Counted from the stretch's first letter, positions 8,986-19,404 are shown. The stretch is 64,000 nucleotides of DNA from Clavibacter phaseoli (GCF_021922925.1 NZ_CP040786.1:1922001-1986000), one strand, 5' to 3'. Notes: a model not told the origin generated them from the letters alone. Made by a program: numbers and translations.

Positions 8986-9423
8986 ATGACGGACCACGCT
9001 GGAGCGCTGCTCGACCGCGACATGGGACTGCTGCTCGCCGCCGCGTCCCGAGCGGTGATCTCGCTCTACAGGCCGCTGTTGAAGCCCTACCACCTCACGC
9101 ACCCGCAGTACCTCGTCATGCTCGCCCTGCACGACGAGGACCCGCGTAGGGCCGGCGACCTGAGCGACGCCGTGCAGCTCACGCCGGGCACGCTCTCCCC
9201 GCTCTTCAAGCGCCTCGAGCTCCTCGGCTACATCACGCGCCAGCGCGACCAGGCCGACGAGCGCCGCCTCCTCATCGCCCTCACCGATCGCGGGCGGCGC
9301 ATCCTGCCGGACCTCCTGCGGGTCGCCGAGCAGGTCCACGAGGACGTCGTCCACCGCAGCGGCACCGACTCGAACGCGCAGGCGCGCCTGCGCAGCATGA
9401 CCGAGCTGCTCCTCGACGCCTGA
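8986..9423 (+). CDS. MarR-family regulator, OhrR-like but without cysteine
   Basis: The protein has 145 residues and a perfect AGGAGG before ATG 8986. The winged-helix segment HPQYLVMLALHDEDP...LTPGTLSPLFKRLELLGYI closely resembles organic-hydroperoxide sensors of the OhrR branch. However, the whole protein contains no cysteine, so the usual redox switch cannot operate. It probably binds DNA as a dimer and responds to another ligand. No ohr gene is adjacent. The downstream gene is convergent, 18 bases away. Confidence 0.88.
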   Translation: MTDHAGALLDRDMGLLLAAASRAVISLYRPLLKPYHLTHPQYLVMLALHDEDPRRAGDLSDAVQLTPGTLSPLFKRLELLGYITRQRDQADERRLLIALTDRGRRILPDLLRVAEQVHEDVVHRSGTDSNAQARLRSMTELLLDA

Positions 9424-9441
9424 GCGCCGCGGCGGCCCGGG

Positions 9442-10008
9442 TCAGCGCGCCCCGTCGACCACGCGCTGCCAGAGCGTGTGGTCGCTCCACGCGCCGTCGA
9501 TCCTGAGGTACGCCGGCGCGATCCCGATGGGGTCGAACCCGGCGCGCGTGAGCACCTGCTCGGATCCGCCGTTCCCCACCAGCGTCGACGCCTCCAGCCG
9601 GTGCAGCCCGGCGGCGCGCGCGATGCGGACGGCCTCGCGCGCCGCGGCGGTCGCGAGGCCAGCGCCCTGCCGCTCCCGGTCGATCCAGTAGCCGAGGCTC
9701 GCGCTCTGCGCGGCGCCGCGCTTCACCGCGAACAGGTCGCAGCGGCCGATTACGCGGTCGCCCTCGAGGATGAGGTACGGCAGGCCGGATCCGGCCGCGC
9801 GCTCGGCGACGCGGCCCGCGAGCTGCGCCCGCTGCCCCGCCGACGTGAAGAAGGCGTCCGTGCGCGCGGGCTCGAACGGGCGGAGGTGCTCCCGGTTGGC
9901 GCGGTAGGCGGCGGCGAGCGCGGCCGCGTCGGTGATCCGCGCGGGCCGCATCACGACGCCGTCGGCGAGCAGCGCGCGCTCGTCCGTGCCGGGCGGCGGC
10001 CCGCTCAC
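9442..10008 (-). CDS. GNAT-family N-acetyltransferase (RimJ/RimL-like)
   Basis: The protein has 188 residues. Its GTG start overlaps the beta-glucosidase stop by 4 bases (GTGA), so it is translationally coupled. The acetyl-CoA binding region is visible as [20 protein letters not shown] with the Q/RxxGxG/A loop near residue 110. [17 protein letters not shown] then gives the motif B helix. This is the RimJ/RimL ribosomal-protein acetyltransferase-like subgroup. The real substrate is unknown. Confidence 0.85.
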   Translation of the reverse strand: MSGPPPGTDERALLADGVVMRPARITDAAALAAAYRANREHLRPFEPARTDAFFTSAGQRAQLAGRVAERAAGSGLPYLILEGDRVIGRCDLFAVKRGAAQSASLGYWIDRERQGAGLATAAAREAVRIARAAGLHRLEASTLVGNGGSEQVLTRAGFDPIGIAPAYLRIDGAWSDHTLWQRVVDGAR

Positions 10009-11510
10009 GCCCCGGGGCGCACGTGGCGCTCGGGTCGCGCGTCCGCCGCGGGGATGGCGCGGTCGGCGATGAGCCGCGCGTACCAGAGCGCGCTGTCCTT
10101 CGGCGTCCGCTCCTGCGTGTCGTAGTCGACGTGCACGATGCCGAACCGCTTCGAGTACCCGAAGGCCCACTCGAAGTTGTCGAGCAGCGACCACACCTGG
10201 TATCCGCGGAGGTCCACGCCGCGCTCGATCGCGCGGTGCGCGGCGGCGAAGTGCCGCGACAGGTAGTCGATCCGCGCGGGGTCGTGCACCGCCCGCGCTC
10301 CGTCGTCGCCCACGGTCACCTCGTCGTCGAACGCGGCGCCGTTCTCCGTCACCATGAGCGGCAGGTCGGGGAACTCCTCGTGCAGCGACACGAGCAGGTC
10401 CTCGAGGCCCTGGGGCTCGATGTTCCAGCCCATCGCCGTATACGGGCCGGGCTGCTCGAGGAACTCGACGTCGTCGGTGCCGGGGAACGGGGTCGCGGCG
10501 ACGTCGCCGTGGATGGCGGTGCCGCCGCCCGCCGACGAGCCGTCCCGCATGCGGACCCGGCTGGTGTTGTAGTAGTTGACGCCCAGCAGGTGCAGCGGCT
10601 GGCGGATGAGCTCGCCGTCCCCCGGGAGCACGAACGACCAGTCGGTGATCCGGGCGGTGTCCGCGATCACGTCGGCCGGGTACTCGCCGTGCAGCAGCGG
10701 GTCGAGGAACACCCGGTTGCCCACGCCGTCGACGCGGCGCACGGCCTCGGGGCCCGTGTCGCCCTCGCCGCGGATCACGTGCAGGTTCAGCGTGATGGAG
10801 AAGCGCGCGTCCGCCGGCACGACCTCCCGGAGCGCCCGGACCGCGAGCCCGTGCGCGAGGTTGAGGTGGTGCACCGCGCGGAACGAGTCCTCCGCGTCCG
10901 CGCGACCGGGTGCGTGCACGCCGGCCGCGTAGCCGAGGTACGCCGAGCACCACGGCTCGTTGAGCGTGGTCCAGGTGCCGATGCGGTCGCCGAGCGCCTC
11001 GCCCATGATCCGCGCGTAGTCGGCGAACGCGTACGCGGTCTCGCGGTTCGTCCAGCCGCCCTCGTCCTCGAGCGCCTGCGGGAGGTCCCAGTGGTAGAGC
11101 GTCGCGATGGGCGTGATCCCCCGCGCGACGAGCCCGTCCACCAGCCGCCCGTAGAACGCCAGGCCGTCGGCGTTCGCGGGGCCGCGCCCGGTCGGCTGGA
11201 TGCGCGGCCACGCGATCGAGAAGCGGTACGCCTCGAGGCCGAGCGCCTGCATCAGGTCGAGGTCGGACTCGAGCCGGTGGTAGTGGTCGTCGGCGATGTC
11301 GCCCGTGTCCCCGCCGAGGACCTTCCCCGGCGCCCGGCTGAAGGTGTCCCAGATGGAGGGGCCGCGCCCGCCCTCGTCGACCGCGCCCTCGATCTGGTAG
11401 GCGGCGGTGGCGGATCCGAACAGGAAGCCGGGCGGGAACGCGAGCCCCTCGCCCTTATCATCCGTGGGATCCCCGGTGGTCCCGGCTGCGGCGTGCGATG
11501 CGTCGGTCAT
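10005..11510 (-). CDS. Glycoside hydrolase family 1 beta-glucosidase
   Basis: From ATG 11510 the protein has 501 residues, typical for GH1. GGAGAGG lies upstream. The N-terminal [19 protein letters not shown] signature, the acid/base motif TLNEPW near residue 190 and the nucleophile motif VTENG near residue 380 are all present. There is no signal peptide, so it hydrolyses imported beta-glucosides (cellobiose or plant glucosides) in the cytoplasm. It is divergent from xylA across a 207-base control region, so the two may share sugar control. Confidence 0.93.
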   Translation of the reverse strand: MTDASHAAAGTTGDPTDDKGEGLAFPPGFLFGSATAAYQIEGAVDEGGRGPSIWDTFSRAPGKVLGGDTGDIADDHYHRLESDLDLMQALGLEAYRFSIAWPRIQPTGRGPANADGLAFYGRLVDGLVARGITPIATLYHWDLPQALEDEGGWTNRETAYAFADYARIMGEALGDRIGTWTTLNEPWCSAYLGYAAGVHAPGRADAEDSFRAVHHLNLAHGLAVRALREVVPADARFSITLNLHVIRGEGDTGPEAVRRVDGVGNRVFLDPLLHGEYPADVIADTARITDWSFVLPGDGELIRQPLHLLGVNYYNTSRVRMRDGSSAGGGTAIHGDVAATPFPGTDDVEFLEQPGPYTAMGWNIEPQGLEDLLVSLHEEFPDLPLMVTENGAAFDDEVTVGDDGARAVHDPARIDYLSRHFAAAHRAIERGVDLRGYQVWSLLDNFEWAFGYSKRFGIVHVDYDTQERTPKDSALWYARLIADRAIPAADARPERHVRPGA

Positions 11511-11646
11511 GGCGTTCGGGGACCTCTCCGTCGGGGTGGGCGGCCGCGCGACCCGCGCTCGCGCGCCCGGTCGGACATGGCCTCCCGCCATCCTGCCCGG
11601 GCCCCGGCGACGCGTCCAGCCGGCCGTCCGCGCGGCCGTGTCGACG

Positions 11647-11675
11647 TTGTGCCCCGGCCGCGCTCCGGTTAGGTT
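11647..11675 (+). promoter_or_regulatory. xylA promoter
   Basis: TTGTGC (11647-11652) and TAGGTT (11670-11675) are separated by 17 bases. The operator-like palindrome begins at the end of the -10, in the position expected for repression. Confidence 0.5.
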
Positions 11676-11689
11676 GTAGCTAGCAACAA
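11674..11689 (+). promoter_or_regulatory. Operator-like palindrome in front of xylA (XylR/ROK type)
   Basis: TTGTAGCTAGCAACAA is palindromic at 14 of 16 positions and overlaps the expected transcription start of xylA. The TTGT...ACAA form resembles operators of ROK-family XylR repressors. No xylR gene is in the window. Confidence 0.55.
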
Positions 11690-11717
11690 ATCACCGACGA
11701 CGTTGACAGGAGACACC

Positions 11718-12911
11718 ATGGCGCTCACCCCCACCCGCGAGGACAAGTTCTCGTTCGGACTCTGGACCATCGGATACACGGGGGCCGACCCCTTCGGCGG
11801 CCCCACCCGCTCCGACCTCGACGTGGTCGAGGGCGTGGAGCGCATCTCGGAGCTGGGCGCCTACGGCCTCACCTTCCACGACGACGACCTCTTCGCCTTC
11901 GGATCCACCGACGCCGAGCGCCAGACGCAGATCGACCGCCTCAAGGGCGCGCTCAGCGACACCGGCATCGTCGTCCCGATGGTGACCACCAACCTCTTCT
12001 CCGCGCCCGTCTTCAAGGACGGCGGCTTCACCAGCAACGACCGCGCCGTCCGCCGGTTCGCGATCCGCAAGGTGCTCCGCAACATCGACCTCGCCGCCGA
12101 GCTCGGCGCGCAGACGTTCGTGATGTGGGGCGGCCGCGAGGGCGCCGAGTACGACTCCGCCAAGGACGTCCGCGGCGCGCTCGAGCGCTACCGCGAGGCC
12201 GTCAACCTCCTCGGCGACTACGTCACCGACAAGGGCTACGACATCCGCTTCGCGATCGAGCCGAAGCCCAACGAGCCCCGCGGCGACATCCTGCTGCCGA
12301 CCCTCGGCCACGCGCTCGCCTTCATCGAGACCCTCGAGCGCCCCGAGCTCGTCGGCGTGAACCCCGAGGTCGGCCACGAGCAGATGGCGGGCCTCAACTT
12401 CACCGCCGGCATCATGCAGGCGCTGTACCAGGGCAAGCTCTTCCACATCGACCTCAACGGCCAGCGCGGCATCAAGTACGACCAGGACCTCGTCTTCGGC
12501 CACGGCGACCTGCAGAACGCGTTCTCGCTCGTCGACCTGCTGGAGAACGGCGGCGTGGGCGGCGGCCGCTCCTACGACGGCCCCCGTCACTTCGACTACA
12601 AGCCCAGCCGCACCGAGGACATCACGGGCGTGTGGGACTCGGCCGCCGCGAACATGCGCATGTACCTGCTCCTCAAGGAGCGCGCGCAGGCGTTCCGCGC
12701 CGACCCCGAGGTCCAGGAGGCGCTCGCCGCCGCCAAGGTCCAGGAGATCTACACGCCGACGCTGAACGAGGGCGAGTCCTACGACGACATCCTCGCCGAC
12801 CGCTCCTCGTACGAGGACTTCGACGCCCCGTCGTACTTCGACGCCAAGGGCTTCGGCTTCGTGCGCCTCAACCAGCTGGCGCTCGAGCACCTGATGGGCG
12901 CGCGCTCCTAG
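11718..12911 (+). CDS. xylA: Xylose isomerase
   Basis: The protein has 397 residues from ATG 11718, with AGGAG 5-6 bases upstream. It converts D-xylose to D-xylulose in the cytoplasm using two divalent metal ions. Class I (short) xylose isomerase landmarks are present: [11 protein letters not shown] with the catalytic histidine, [12 protein letters not shown], the metal ligands in [14 protein letters not shown] and [15 protein letters not shown], and [17 protein letters not shown]. No xylulokinase gene lies beside it in this window. It is convergent with the ChvE-type importer, which probably supplies its substrate. Confidence 0.97.
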   Translation: MALTPTREDKFSFGLWTIGYTGADPFGGPTRSDLDVVEGVERISELGAYGLTFHDDDLFAFGSTDAERQTQIDRLKGALSDTGIVVPMVTTNLFSAPVFKDGGFTSNDRAVRRFAIRKVLRNIDLAAELGAQTFVMWGGREGAEYDSAKDVRGALERYREAVNLLGDYVTDKGYDIRFAIEPKPNEPRGDILLPTLGHALAFIETLERPELVGVNPEVGHEQMAGLNFTAGIMQALYQGKLFHIDLNGQRGIKYDQDLVFGHGDLQNAFSLVDLLENGGVGGGRSYDGPRHFDYKPSRTEDITGVWDSAAANMRMYLLLKERAQAFRADPEVQEALAAAKVQEIYTPTLNEGESYDDILADRSSYEDFDAPSYFDAKGFGFVRLNQLALEHLMGARS

Positions 12912-12928
12912 CGCTCCCCCGCAGCACC

Positions 12929-12964
12929 GGAGGGCCCGGCATCCACGTGGGTGCCGGGCCCTCC
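12929..12964 (+). terminator. xylA terminator (hairpin copy 1)
   Basis: A 16-bp stem (including one G-T pair) with an ACGT loop starts 18 bases after the xylA stop. Its core arm GGGCCCGGCATCC recurs almost exactly in the facing terminator at 13021. Confidence 0.85.
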
Positions 12965-13020
12965 GTCGTCCCCGCGACGGCTCTGCGGGATCGCCCGACG
13001 GTCGCGCCGGGCACGCGGAA

Positions 13021-13050
13021 GGGCCCGGCATCCGAGTGGATGCCGGGCCC
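13021..13050 (-). terminator. mmsB terminator (hairpin copy 2)
   Basis: GGGCCCGGCATCC and GGATGCCGGGCCC form a perfect 13-bp stem with loop GAGT, 22 bases past the mmsB stop on the minus strand. It is nearly the same sequence as the xylA terminator. Confidence 0.85.
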
Positions 13051-13071
13051 TCCGGTGTCAGCGCGGGTGGA

Positions 13072-14259
13072 TCAGGTCGCGGACTTGGATCCGCGGCTCT
13101 TGTTGAACACGTCGAACGCGACGGCCAGCAGGAGCACGAGGCCCTTGATGAGCTGCTGGTACTCCGTGCCGAGGCCGAGCAGCGACATGCCGTTGTTGAG
13201 CACGCCCATGATCAGACCACCGATCATGGCGCCGGTCACGGTGCCGATGCCGCCGGTGACGGCCGCGCCGCCGATGAACACCGCGGCGATCGCGTCGAGC
13301 TCGAAGCCGTTGCCGGCGCCGGGGAGCGCCGAGTTGCTGCGGGCGGTGAAGGCGATGCCCGCGAGCGCGGCCAGGAAGCCCATGTTCACGAAGAGCAGGA
13401 AGTCGACGCGCTTCGTATTGATGCCGGACAGCTGCGCCGCGTTGAGGTTGCCGCCTCGGGCGTAGATGTGGCGACCGAAGATGCTGCGCCCCATGACCGC
13501 CGTGTAGACGAGGACGAGGACCGCGAGGATGACCAGGACGATCGGCGTGCCCTGGTAGCTGGCGAGCAGGTACGTGATGCCGAGCACGAGGATCGCGATG
13601 GTGGCGAGCTTCGTGATGAACCAGGCGAAGGGCTCGTCCTCGAGGTTGAGCTTGACGCGGGCGCGACGCTCGCGGAGCTGCTGCGCGACCAGGAAGACCG
13701 CGGCCAGCACGCCCAGCGTGACGGTGACCCACTCGAGGTAGGAGGTGCCGCCCGAGGGGTCGGGCAGGAAGCCGGCGCCGACCGAGACGTACTCGTCCGG
13801 GAACGGCGTGATGGGGCGGTTCTCCAGGACGATCTGCGCGAGGCCGCGGAAGGTGAGCATGCCGGCGAGGGTCACGATGAACGCGGGGATCCCGACGTAC
13901 GCCACCCAGAAGCCCTGCCAGGCGCCGATGAGGCCGCCGATCACGAGGCTCGCGAGGATGGACGCCCACCAGGGCCAGCCCCAGTTCACGGCGAACACGC
14001 CGGAGACGGCGCCGATGAGGGCCACCACGGATCCGACCGACAGGTCGATGTGGCCGGCGATGATGATCATGACCATGCCGATGGCGAGGATCAGGATGTA
14101 CGCGTTCTGGACGACGATGCTCGTGACGTTGCGCGGCTCGAGGAGCGTGCCGTCGGTGAGGATCTGGAACAGCACCACGATCGCGATCAGCGCGATGAAG
14201 ATGCCGATCTGCCTGAGGCGACTGACGAGGAAACCCGCCACACTGCTGAGACTGGACAT
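13072..14259 (-). CDS. mmsB: Monosaccharide ABC transporter permease (GguB/MmsB type)
   Basis: The protein has 395 residues from ATG 14259, with AAGGAA upstream. It has about ten hydrophobic segments. The ribose/xylose-permease family signature is present as GHIDLSVGSVVALIGAVSG early, and FIGGAAVTGGIGTVTGAMIGG late. It forms the membrane channel of the importer with MmsA and ChvE. The family transports several monosaccharides (glucose, galactose, arabinose, xylose). The stop-to-start gap after mmsA is only 5 bases, so they are co-transcribed. Confidence 0.93.
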   Translation of the reverse strand: MSSLSSVAGFLVSRLRQIGIFIALIAIVVLFQILTDGTLLEPRNVTSIVVQNAYILILAIGMVMIIIAGHIDLSVGSVVALIGAVSGVFAVNWGWPWWASILASLVIGGLIGAWQGFWVAYVGIPAFIVTLAGMLTFRGLAQIVLENRPITPFPDEYVSVGAGFLPDPSGGTSYLEWVTVTLGVLAAVFLVAQQLRERRARVKLNLEDEPFAWFITKLATIAILVLGITYLLASYQGTPIVLVILAVLVLVYTAVMGRSIFGRHIYARGGNLNAAQLSGINTKRVDFLLFVNMGFLAALAGIAFTARSNSALPGAGNGFELDAIAAVFIGGAAVTGGIGTVTGAMIGGLIMGVLNNGMSLLGLGTEYQQLIKGLVLLLAVAFDVFNKSRGSKSAT

Positions 14260-14264
14260 GGTGA

Positions 14265-15794
14265 CTATTCCTTTTCCTTGGTCATGTAGGTCATGAGGCT
14301 CTCGGGGGTCGCCTCGGCGATCGGCAGCTGTCCCGTGATGCGCCCGGCGGAGAGGGCGTAGATCCGGTCGCAGATGCCGAGCAGCTCGGGCAGCTCGCTG
14401 GAGATGACGATGACGGCCTTCCCCTGCGCGGCGAGCGCGTTGATGATCGTGTAGATCTCGTACTTGGCGCCGACGTCGATGCCGCGGGTGGGCTCGTCGA
14501 GGATCAGCACGTCCGGGTCGGAGAACATCCACTTGGAGAGGACGACCTTCTGCTGGTTGCCGCCGGAGAGCTTCCCCGTGATGGCGCCCACGCTCGGGGC
14601 CTTGATGTTCATCGACTTCCGGTAGCCGTCGGCCACCACGTACTCCTGGTTCGCGTCGACCCAGCCCGCCTTCGCGAGCTTCTCGAGCGCGGCGCCGGAG
14701 ACGTTGCGCTTGATGTCGTCGATGAGGTTGAGGCCGTAGTGCTTGCGGTCCTCGGTGGCGTAGGCCAGGCCGTGCTTGATGGCCTCGCCGACCGTCTTGG
14801 CCTGGATCTCCTTGCCGCGCTTGTAGAGCTTGCCGGAGATGTTCGCGCCGTAGGAGCGGCCGAAGACGCTCATCGCGAGCTCGGTGCGGCCCGCGCCCAT
14901 GAGGCCGGCGATGCCGACGACCTCGCCCGCGCGGACGTTGAGGTTGGCGTGGTCGACGATGACGCGCGAGTGCTCCTGGGGGTGATGGACCGTCCAGTCC
15001 TCGATGCGCAGGATCTCCTCGCCGATGTCCGGCGTGCGGTCGGGGTAGCGGCTCTGGAGGTCGCGGCCGACCATGCCCTTGATGATGCGCTCCTCGCTGA
15101 TGGAGTCCCGCCCGAGGTCGAGGGTCTCGATCGTCTTGCCGTCGCGGATGATCGTCACCGCGTCGGCGATCGCCTTGATCTCGTTCAGCTTGTGGCTGAT
15201 GATGATGCTAGTGATGCCCTGGCCCTTGAGGTGCTTGATCAGGTCGAGCAGGTGGGCGGAGTCCTCGTCGTTGAGCGCCGCGGTGGGCTCGTCGAGGATG
15301 AGGAGCTTCACCTCCTTGGAGAGGGCCTTCGCGATCTCCACGAGCTGCTGCTTGCCCACGCCGATGTCGGCGATCTTGGTGGCCGGGTTGTCGCTCAGCC
15401 CGACGCGGGCGAGGAGCTTCGACGCCTCCACGTTGGTGGCGTTCCAGTCGATGAAGCCGCCCTTGGAGATCTCGTTGCCGAGGAAGATGTTCTCCGCGAT
15501 GGAGAGGAAGGGGCTCAGCGCGAGCTCCTGGTGGATGATCACCACGCCCGACTTCTCGCTGTCGCGGATGCTGGAGAACTTGACGACCTCGTCCTCGAGG
15601 ACGATGTCGCCGTCGTAGGAGCCGGCCGGGTACACGCCGGACAGGACCTTCATCAGGGTCGACTTGCCCGCGCCGTTCTCGCCGCAGATCGCGTGGCACG
15701 TGCCGCGCGTGACCTCGAGAGTGACGTCCTGCAGCGCCTTGACGCCGGGGAACGTCTTGGTGATGCCGCGCATCTCGAGAATGTGGTTGGCCAT
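14265..15794 (-). CDS. mmsA: Monosaccharide ABC transporter ATP-binding protein (GguA/MmsA type)
   Basis: The protein has 509 residues with two ABC domains in one chain, as in RbsA/XylG. The first Walker A is GENGAGKS near residue 39, with [10 protein letters not shown] as Walker B. The second half has [14 protein letters not shown] as signature and [14 protein letters not shown] as Walker B. It powers sugar uptake through MmsB. The stretch [13 protein letters not shown] typical of this sugar subfamily is also present. It is preceded by two strong hairpins that separate it from the binding-protein gene. Confidence 0.94.
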   Translation of the reverse strand: MANHILEMRGITKTFPGVKALQDVTLEVTRGTCHAICGENGAGKSTLMKVLSGVYPAGSYDGDIVLEDEVVKFSSIRDSEKSGVVIIHQELALSPFLSIAENIFLGNEISKGGFIDWNATNVEASKLLARVGLSDNPATKIADIGVGKQQLVEIAKALSKEVKLLILDEPTAALNDEDSAHLLDLIKHLKGQGITSIIISHKLNEIKAIADAVTIIRDGKTIETLDLGRDSISEERIIKGMVGRDLQSRYPDRTPDIGEEILRIEDWTVHHPQEHSRVIVDHANLNVRAGEVVGIAGLMGAGRTELAMSVFGRSYGANISGKLYKRGKEIQAKTVGEAIKHGLAYATEDRKHYGLNLIDDIKRNVSGAALEKLAKAGWVDANQEYVVADGYRKSMNIKAPSVGAITGKLSGGNQQKVVLSKWMFSDPDVLILDEPTRGIDVGAKYEIYTIINALAAQGKAVIVISSELPELLGICDRIYALSAGRITGQLPIAEATPESLMTYMTKEKE

Positions 15795-15875
15795 GGCCTG
15801 CCTCACTTGTGTGGATGGTGGTGCCGGGTTCCCGGCGGTGGTGCTGCGGGCGGCGGGTGACCGCCGTCCGGGGAC

Positions 15876-15902
15876 GGGCCGGCCGTGGTGCACGGCCGGC
15901 CC
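15876..15902 (-). terminator. Intra-operon hairpin 2 between chvE and mmsA
   Basis: GGGCCGGCCGTG (15876-15887) pairs with CACGGCCGGCCC (15891-15902), a perfect 12-bp stem with a 3-base loop. It is probably a partial terminator or mRNA-stabilising element that lowers expression of mmsAB relative to chvE. Confidence 0.65.
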
Positions 15903-15913
15903 GACCCGGTGGA

Positions 15914-15941
15914 GGCCGGTCGACGCGAGCGTCGACCGGCC
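15914..15941 (-). terminator. Intra-operon hairpin 1 between chvE and mmsA
   Basis: GGCCGGTCGAC (15914-15924) pairs with GTCGACCGGCC (15931-15941) around the loop GCGAGC, 31 bases after the chvE stop. With the next hairpin it forms a tandem. Confidence 0.65.
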
Positions 15942-15972
15942 GGTGCGCCGCCGGAGGCGGTGCGGGTGAGGG

Positions 15973-17103
15973 CTACTCGCCCTTGTCGATCTCGTCCTGC
16001 GTGTAGTAGCCGCTGTCCACGATGACCTCGACGAGGTTGTCCTTGGTCACGACGACCGGGGCGAACTGCTTCGTGGGGACGTCCTTCACCTTGTTGTTGT
16101 AGGTGTCGGGCGCGTCCGGCGTGCCGCCGGTGAGCAGGGTGTCGACCATCGTGACGGCCTCCTTGCCGAGCAGGCGCGTGTCCTTGAAGATCGTCGAGTA
16201 CTGGACGCCGTCGAGGATGAGCTTGTCGGACGCCTTCTCGCCGTCCTGGCCGGTGATGATCGGCATGGCGTCGCTGGCGACGCCGGCCGAGGTCAGGGCC
16301 TGGATGATGCCGCGCGACAGGCCGTCGTAGGGCGACAGGACGCCGTCCGGCTTGGCGCCGCCGGGGTACGAGCCGGAGAGCAGGTTCTCCATGCGGGCCT
16401 GGGCGCCCTCCTGCTTCCACTGCTGGATCGCGACCTGGCTGAAGTCCGACTGGCCGGAGCCGATCGTGACCTGGCCGGAGTCGAGGAACGGCTTCAGGAC
16501 GCCCATCGCGCCGTCGTAGAAGAACTGCGCGTTGTTGTCGTCCGGGCTGCCGGCGAAGATCTCGATCGTCTTCTTCTCGGTGCTGCCGGTGGCCTTGCCG
16601 TCGGCGTCCACGAGGCCGAGGCCCTGCAGGAGGGAGTTGCCCTGGAGCACGCCGACCTGCTCGTTGTCGAACGTCGTGTAGTAGTCGACGTCCTCGGTGC
16701 CGTTGATCAGTCGGTCGTACGCGATGACCTTGACGCCGTCGTCGGCCGCGGTCTTGAGGACCTGGGTCAGCGCGGTGCCGTCGATCGACGCGACGATGAG
16801 CGCCTTGGCGCCCTTGTTGAGCATCGTCTCGATCTGCGAGATCTGGTCCTGCACCTTGTCGTTCGCGTACTGCAGGTCGACCTTGTAGCCGAGCTTGGTG
16901 AGCTGGTCGTTGACGTTGTTGCCGTCGTCGACCCAGCGCTCGCTCGTCTTGGTGGGCATGGCGACGCCGACGAGGGCGCCCTTGTTGTCCTCGGTGCCGC
17001 CGGCGCTGCCGCCGCGGCCTCCGCCGGAGCCGCCGGAGCAGGCGGCGAGGGAGAGGGCGATGCTCGTGGCGGCGATGCCGACGAGGACCTTCTTCATCTT
17101 CAC
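15973..17103 (-). CDS. chvE: Multiple-monosaccharide ABC transporter substrate-binding lipoprotein (ChvE type)
   Basis: The protein has 376 residues. GTG 17103 is preferred because AAAGGA lies 7 bases upstream; ATG 17097 is the alternative. The signal peptide ends in the lipobox LAAC (cysteine near residue 22), followed by a Gly/Ser linker. The periplasmic-binding-protein type I fold shows [37 protein letters not shown] and VIAYDRLI, closely matching ChvE-type binding proteins. It captures sugar outside the membrane and delivers it to MmsAB. It lies 76 bases downstream of araA, so it is probably read with the arabinose genes and also from its own transcript. Confidence 0.93.
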   Translation of the reverse strand: MKMKKVLVGIAATSIALSLAACSGGSGGGRGGSAGGTEDNKGALVGVAMPTKTSERWVDDGNNVNDQLTKLGYKVDLQYANDKVQDQISQIETMLNKGAKALIVASIDGTALTQVLKTAADDGVKVIAYDRLINGTEDVDYYTTFDNEQVGVLQGNSLLQGLGLVDADGKATGSTEKKTIEIFAGSPDDNNAQFFYDGAMGVLKPFLDSGQVTIGSGQSDFSQVAIQQWKQEGAQARMENLLSGSYPGGAKPDGVLSPYDGLSRGIIQALTSAGVASDAMPIITGQDGEKASDKLILDGVQYSTIFKDTRLLGKEAVTMVDTLLTGGTPDAPDTYNNKVKDVPTKQFAPVVVTKDNLVEVIVDSGYYTQDEIDKGE

Positions 17104-17139
17104 GATCGTGTCCTTTCGTACTGCTGCTGTGAGGCGCGC

Positions 17140-17159
17140 ATCCGGCATCTGCGCCGGAT
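17140..17159 (-). terminator. Hairpin between araA and chvE
   Basis: ATCCGGC (17140-17146) pairs with GCCGGAT (17153-17159). It is short and lacks a T run. It may be a weak attenuator or processing site. Confidence 0.35.
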
Positions 17160-17179
17160 CCGCACCCCTGGTGTGGGTG

Positions 17180-18697
17180 TTACAGGCCCTGGGCCAGGCG
17201 GTGGTACGCCTGGTTCCAGCGGACTTCCTTGGTGAAACCCTTGAGGGTCGTGTCCTCGTCGATGACGAGGAGCTCGGTGCGCGCGATCTCGGCGAAGTCC
17301 TCGAAGACCTCGACGCCGACCTGCGTGCTCATGACCGTGTGGTGGGCGGCCCCGGCGGTGAGCCAGGCCGCGGCGCTCGTCGCGAGGTCCGGTGCGGGCT
17401 TCCACACGGCGCGGGCGACGGGCAGGTTCGGGAGCGGCTCGTCGAGCGGGACGACCTCCACGACGTTCGCGACGATGCGGAAGCGGTCGCGCATGTCCGA
17501 CATGGCGACGACGACCGCGGGGCCGGGGTCGGTGTCGAAGACGAGGCGCACCGGGTCCTCGCGGCCGCCGATGCCGAGCGGGTGGATCTCGAGGCTCGGT
17601 CGGCCCGTCGTGAGCGTGGGGCAGATCTCGAGCATGTGCGCGCCCAGGATCTTCTCCTCGCCGGGGACGAGGTGGTACGTGTAGTCCTCCATGAGGCTCG
17701 CGCCACCGGGGAGACCCGCGCCCATGACCTTCGCCGCGCGGATCAGCACCGCCGTCTTCCAGTCGCCCTCGGCGCCGAAGCCGTAGCCCTCCGCCATGAG
17801 GCGCTGGACGGCGAGGCCGGGGAGCTGGCGGAGGCCGCCGAGGTCCTCGAAGCTCGTGGTGAACGCGCCGAAGCCGCCCTCCTCGAGGAACGAGCGGAGC
17901 CCGACCTCGATGGCCGCGCCGTAGCGGAGCGACTCGTGGCGCTCCCCGCCGCGCTGCAGTTCGGGCTGGATGTCGTAGAGGCGCTCGTACTCGTCGACCA
18001 GCGCGTCGATCTCGGCGTCGGTCGCCGCGTCCACGCGCTCGACGAGGTCGTTGACGCCCCACGTGTTCACGCTGACGCCGAACTTGAGCTCAGCCTCCGT
18101 CTTGTCGCCCTCGGTGACCGCGACGTTGCGCATGTTGTCGCCGAAGCGCGCGACCTTGAGCTCGTGCACGGCGGCCCAGCCGGCGGCGGCGCGCATCCAC
18201 GTGCCGATGCTCTGCCGCACGGACTCGGTGCTCACGTGGCCGACGACCGTCTTGCGGACGACGCCGAGGCGCGACTGGATGTAGCCGAACTCCCGGTCGC
18301 CGTGCGCGGCCTGGTTGAGGTTCATGAAGTCCATGTCGATGCTGCTCCACGGCAGCGCGACGTTGGCCTGCGTGTGCAGGTGCAGGAAGGGCTTCTGCAG
18401 GGCGTCGAGGCCCTGGATCCACATCTTCGCGGGGCTGAACGTGTGCATCCACGCGATGAGGCCGATGGTCCGGTCGCTCGCGTTGGCCTCGAGGGCCATG
18501 CGGCGGATGCTGTCGGAGTCCTTGAGGACGGGCTTCCACACGACGCGGACGGGGATGTCCGACGCCTCCTCCAGCTGCCGGGCGATCTCCTGCGACTGCT
18601 CGGCGACCTGCTGGAGCGTCTCCTCGCCGTAGAGGTTCTGGCTGCCGGTCAGGAACCAGACCTCGTAGTGGTCGAGGGCGGGGGTGATGCGGCTCAC
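17180..18697 (-). CDS. araA: L-arabinose isomerase
   Basis: The protein has 505 residues, close to the 500 of the Escherichia coli enzyme. The GTG at 18697 overlaps the araD stop (GTGA). It converts L-arabinose to L-ribulose in the cytoplasm with Mn2+. Landmarks are [17 protein letters not shown] at the N-terminus, [40 protein letters not shown] with the catalytic glutamate region, and [11 protein letters not shown]. It is the third gene of araB-araD-araA, all coupled by 4-base overlaps, so the proteins should be made in step. Confidence 0.97.
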   Translation of the reverse strand: MSRITPALDHYEVWFLTGSQNLYGEETLQQVAEQSQEIARQLEEASDIPVRVVWKPVLKDSDSIRRMALEANASDRTIGLIAWMHTFSPAKMWIQGLDALQKPFLHLHTQANVALPWSSIDMDFMNLNQAAHGDREFGYIQSRLGVVRKTVVGHVSTESVRQSIGTWMRAAAGWAAVHELKVARFGDNMRNVAVTEGDKTEAELKFGVSVNTWGVNDLVERVDAATDAEIDALVDEYERLYDIQPELQRGGERHESLRYGAAIEVGLRSFLEEGGFGAFTTSFEDLGGLRQLPGLAVQRLMAEGYGFGAEGDWKTAVLIRAAKVMGAGLPGGASLMEDYTYHLVPGEEKILGAHMLEICPTLTTGRPSLEIHPLGIGGREDPVRLVFDTDPGPAVVVAMSDMRDRFRIVANVVEVVPLDEPLPNLPVARAVWKPAPDLATSAAAWLTAGAAHHTVMSTQVGVEVFEDFAEIARTELLVIDEDTTLKGFTKEVRWNQAYHRLAQGL

Positions 18698-19404
18698 TTC
18701 AGGGCTCCTTGGGGTGCTTGTCCGTAGACGTTCTGGTAGCGGTCGAACAGGGAGTCGACGGCCTCGGCGGGGAGGGGCGCAGGCGTGCCGAGCTGGCGGG
18801 AGATGTGCACGGTGCGCGCCACGTCCTCGACCATGACGGCCGCCTTCACGGCGTCCTTCGCGTCCTTGCCGATGGTGAAGGGGCCGTGGCCCGCCATCAG
18901 GACGGCGCGCGAGCGGTGCCCGGTGAGCGTCTCGACGATGCCGCGGCCGATCGAGTCGTCGCCGATGATCGCGAACGGGCCGACGGGGATCTCGCCGCCG
19001 AACTCGTCCGCCATCGCGGTGATGACGCACGGGATGGGCTCGCGCCGCGCCGCCCACGCCACCGCGTAGGTGGAGTGCGTGTGGACCACGCCGCCCACCT
19101 CGGGCATGTTGCGGTAGACGTACGCGTGCGCCGCGGTGTCGCTCGAGGGGGCGTTGCGCGAGCCGGGGGTGTCCGGGATCACGTTCCCGTCGAGGTCGCA
19201 GAGGATCATGTTCTCGGGGCTGAGGTCGTCGTAGGAGACGCCCGACGGCTTGATGACGAAGAGGTCGGCGCCGGGGACGCGGCCGGAGACGTTGCCGCCG
19301 GTCCAGACCACGAGCCCGTAGCGCACGAGCTCGGCGTGCAGCCGGGAGACCTCGGAGCGGACGCGGGCGACCGCGACCTCGATCTCGGGGGCGTAGGTGC
19401 TCAC
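18694..19404 (-). CDS. araD: L-ribulose-5-phosphate 4-epimerase
   Basis: The protein has 236 residues. Its GTG start overlaps the araB stop. It converts L-ribulose 5-phosphate to D-xylulose 5-phosphate, which feeds the pentose phosphate pathway. It is a class II aldolase fold: [12 protein letters not shown] and [13 protein letters not shown] bind the substrate phosphate, [13 protein letters not shown] holds two zinc histidines, and [13 protein letters not shown] holds the third. It sits between the kinase and isomerase genes of the same pathway. Confidence 0.96.
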   Translation of the reverse strand: MSTYAPEIEVAVARVRSEVSRLHAELVRYGLVVWTGGNVSGRVPGADLFVIKPSGVSYDDLSPENMILCDLDGNVIPDTPGSRNAPSSDTAAHAYVYRNMPEVGGVVHTHSTYAVAWAARREPIPCVITAMADEFGGEIPVGPFAIIGDDSIGRGIVETLTGHRSRAVLMAGHGPFTIGKDAKDAVKAAVMVEDVARTVHISRQLGTPAPLPAEAVDSLFDRYQNVYGQAPQGALK

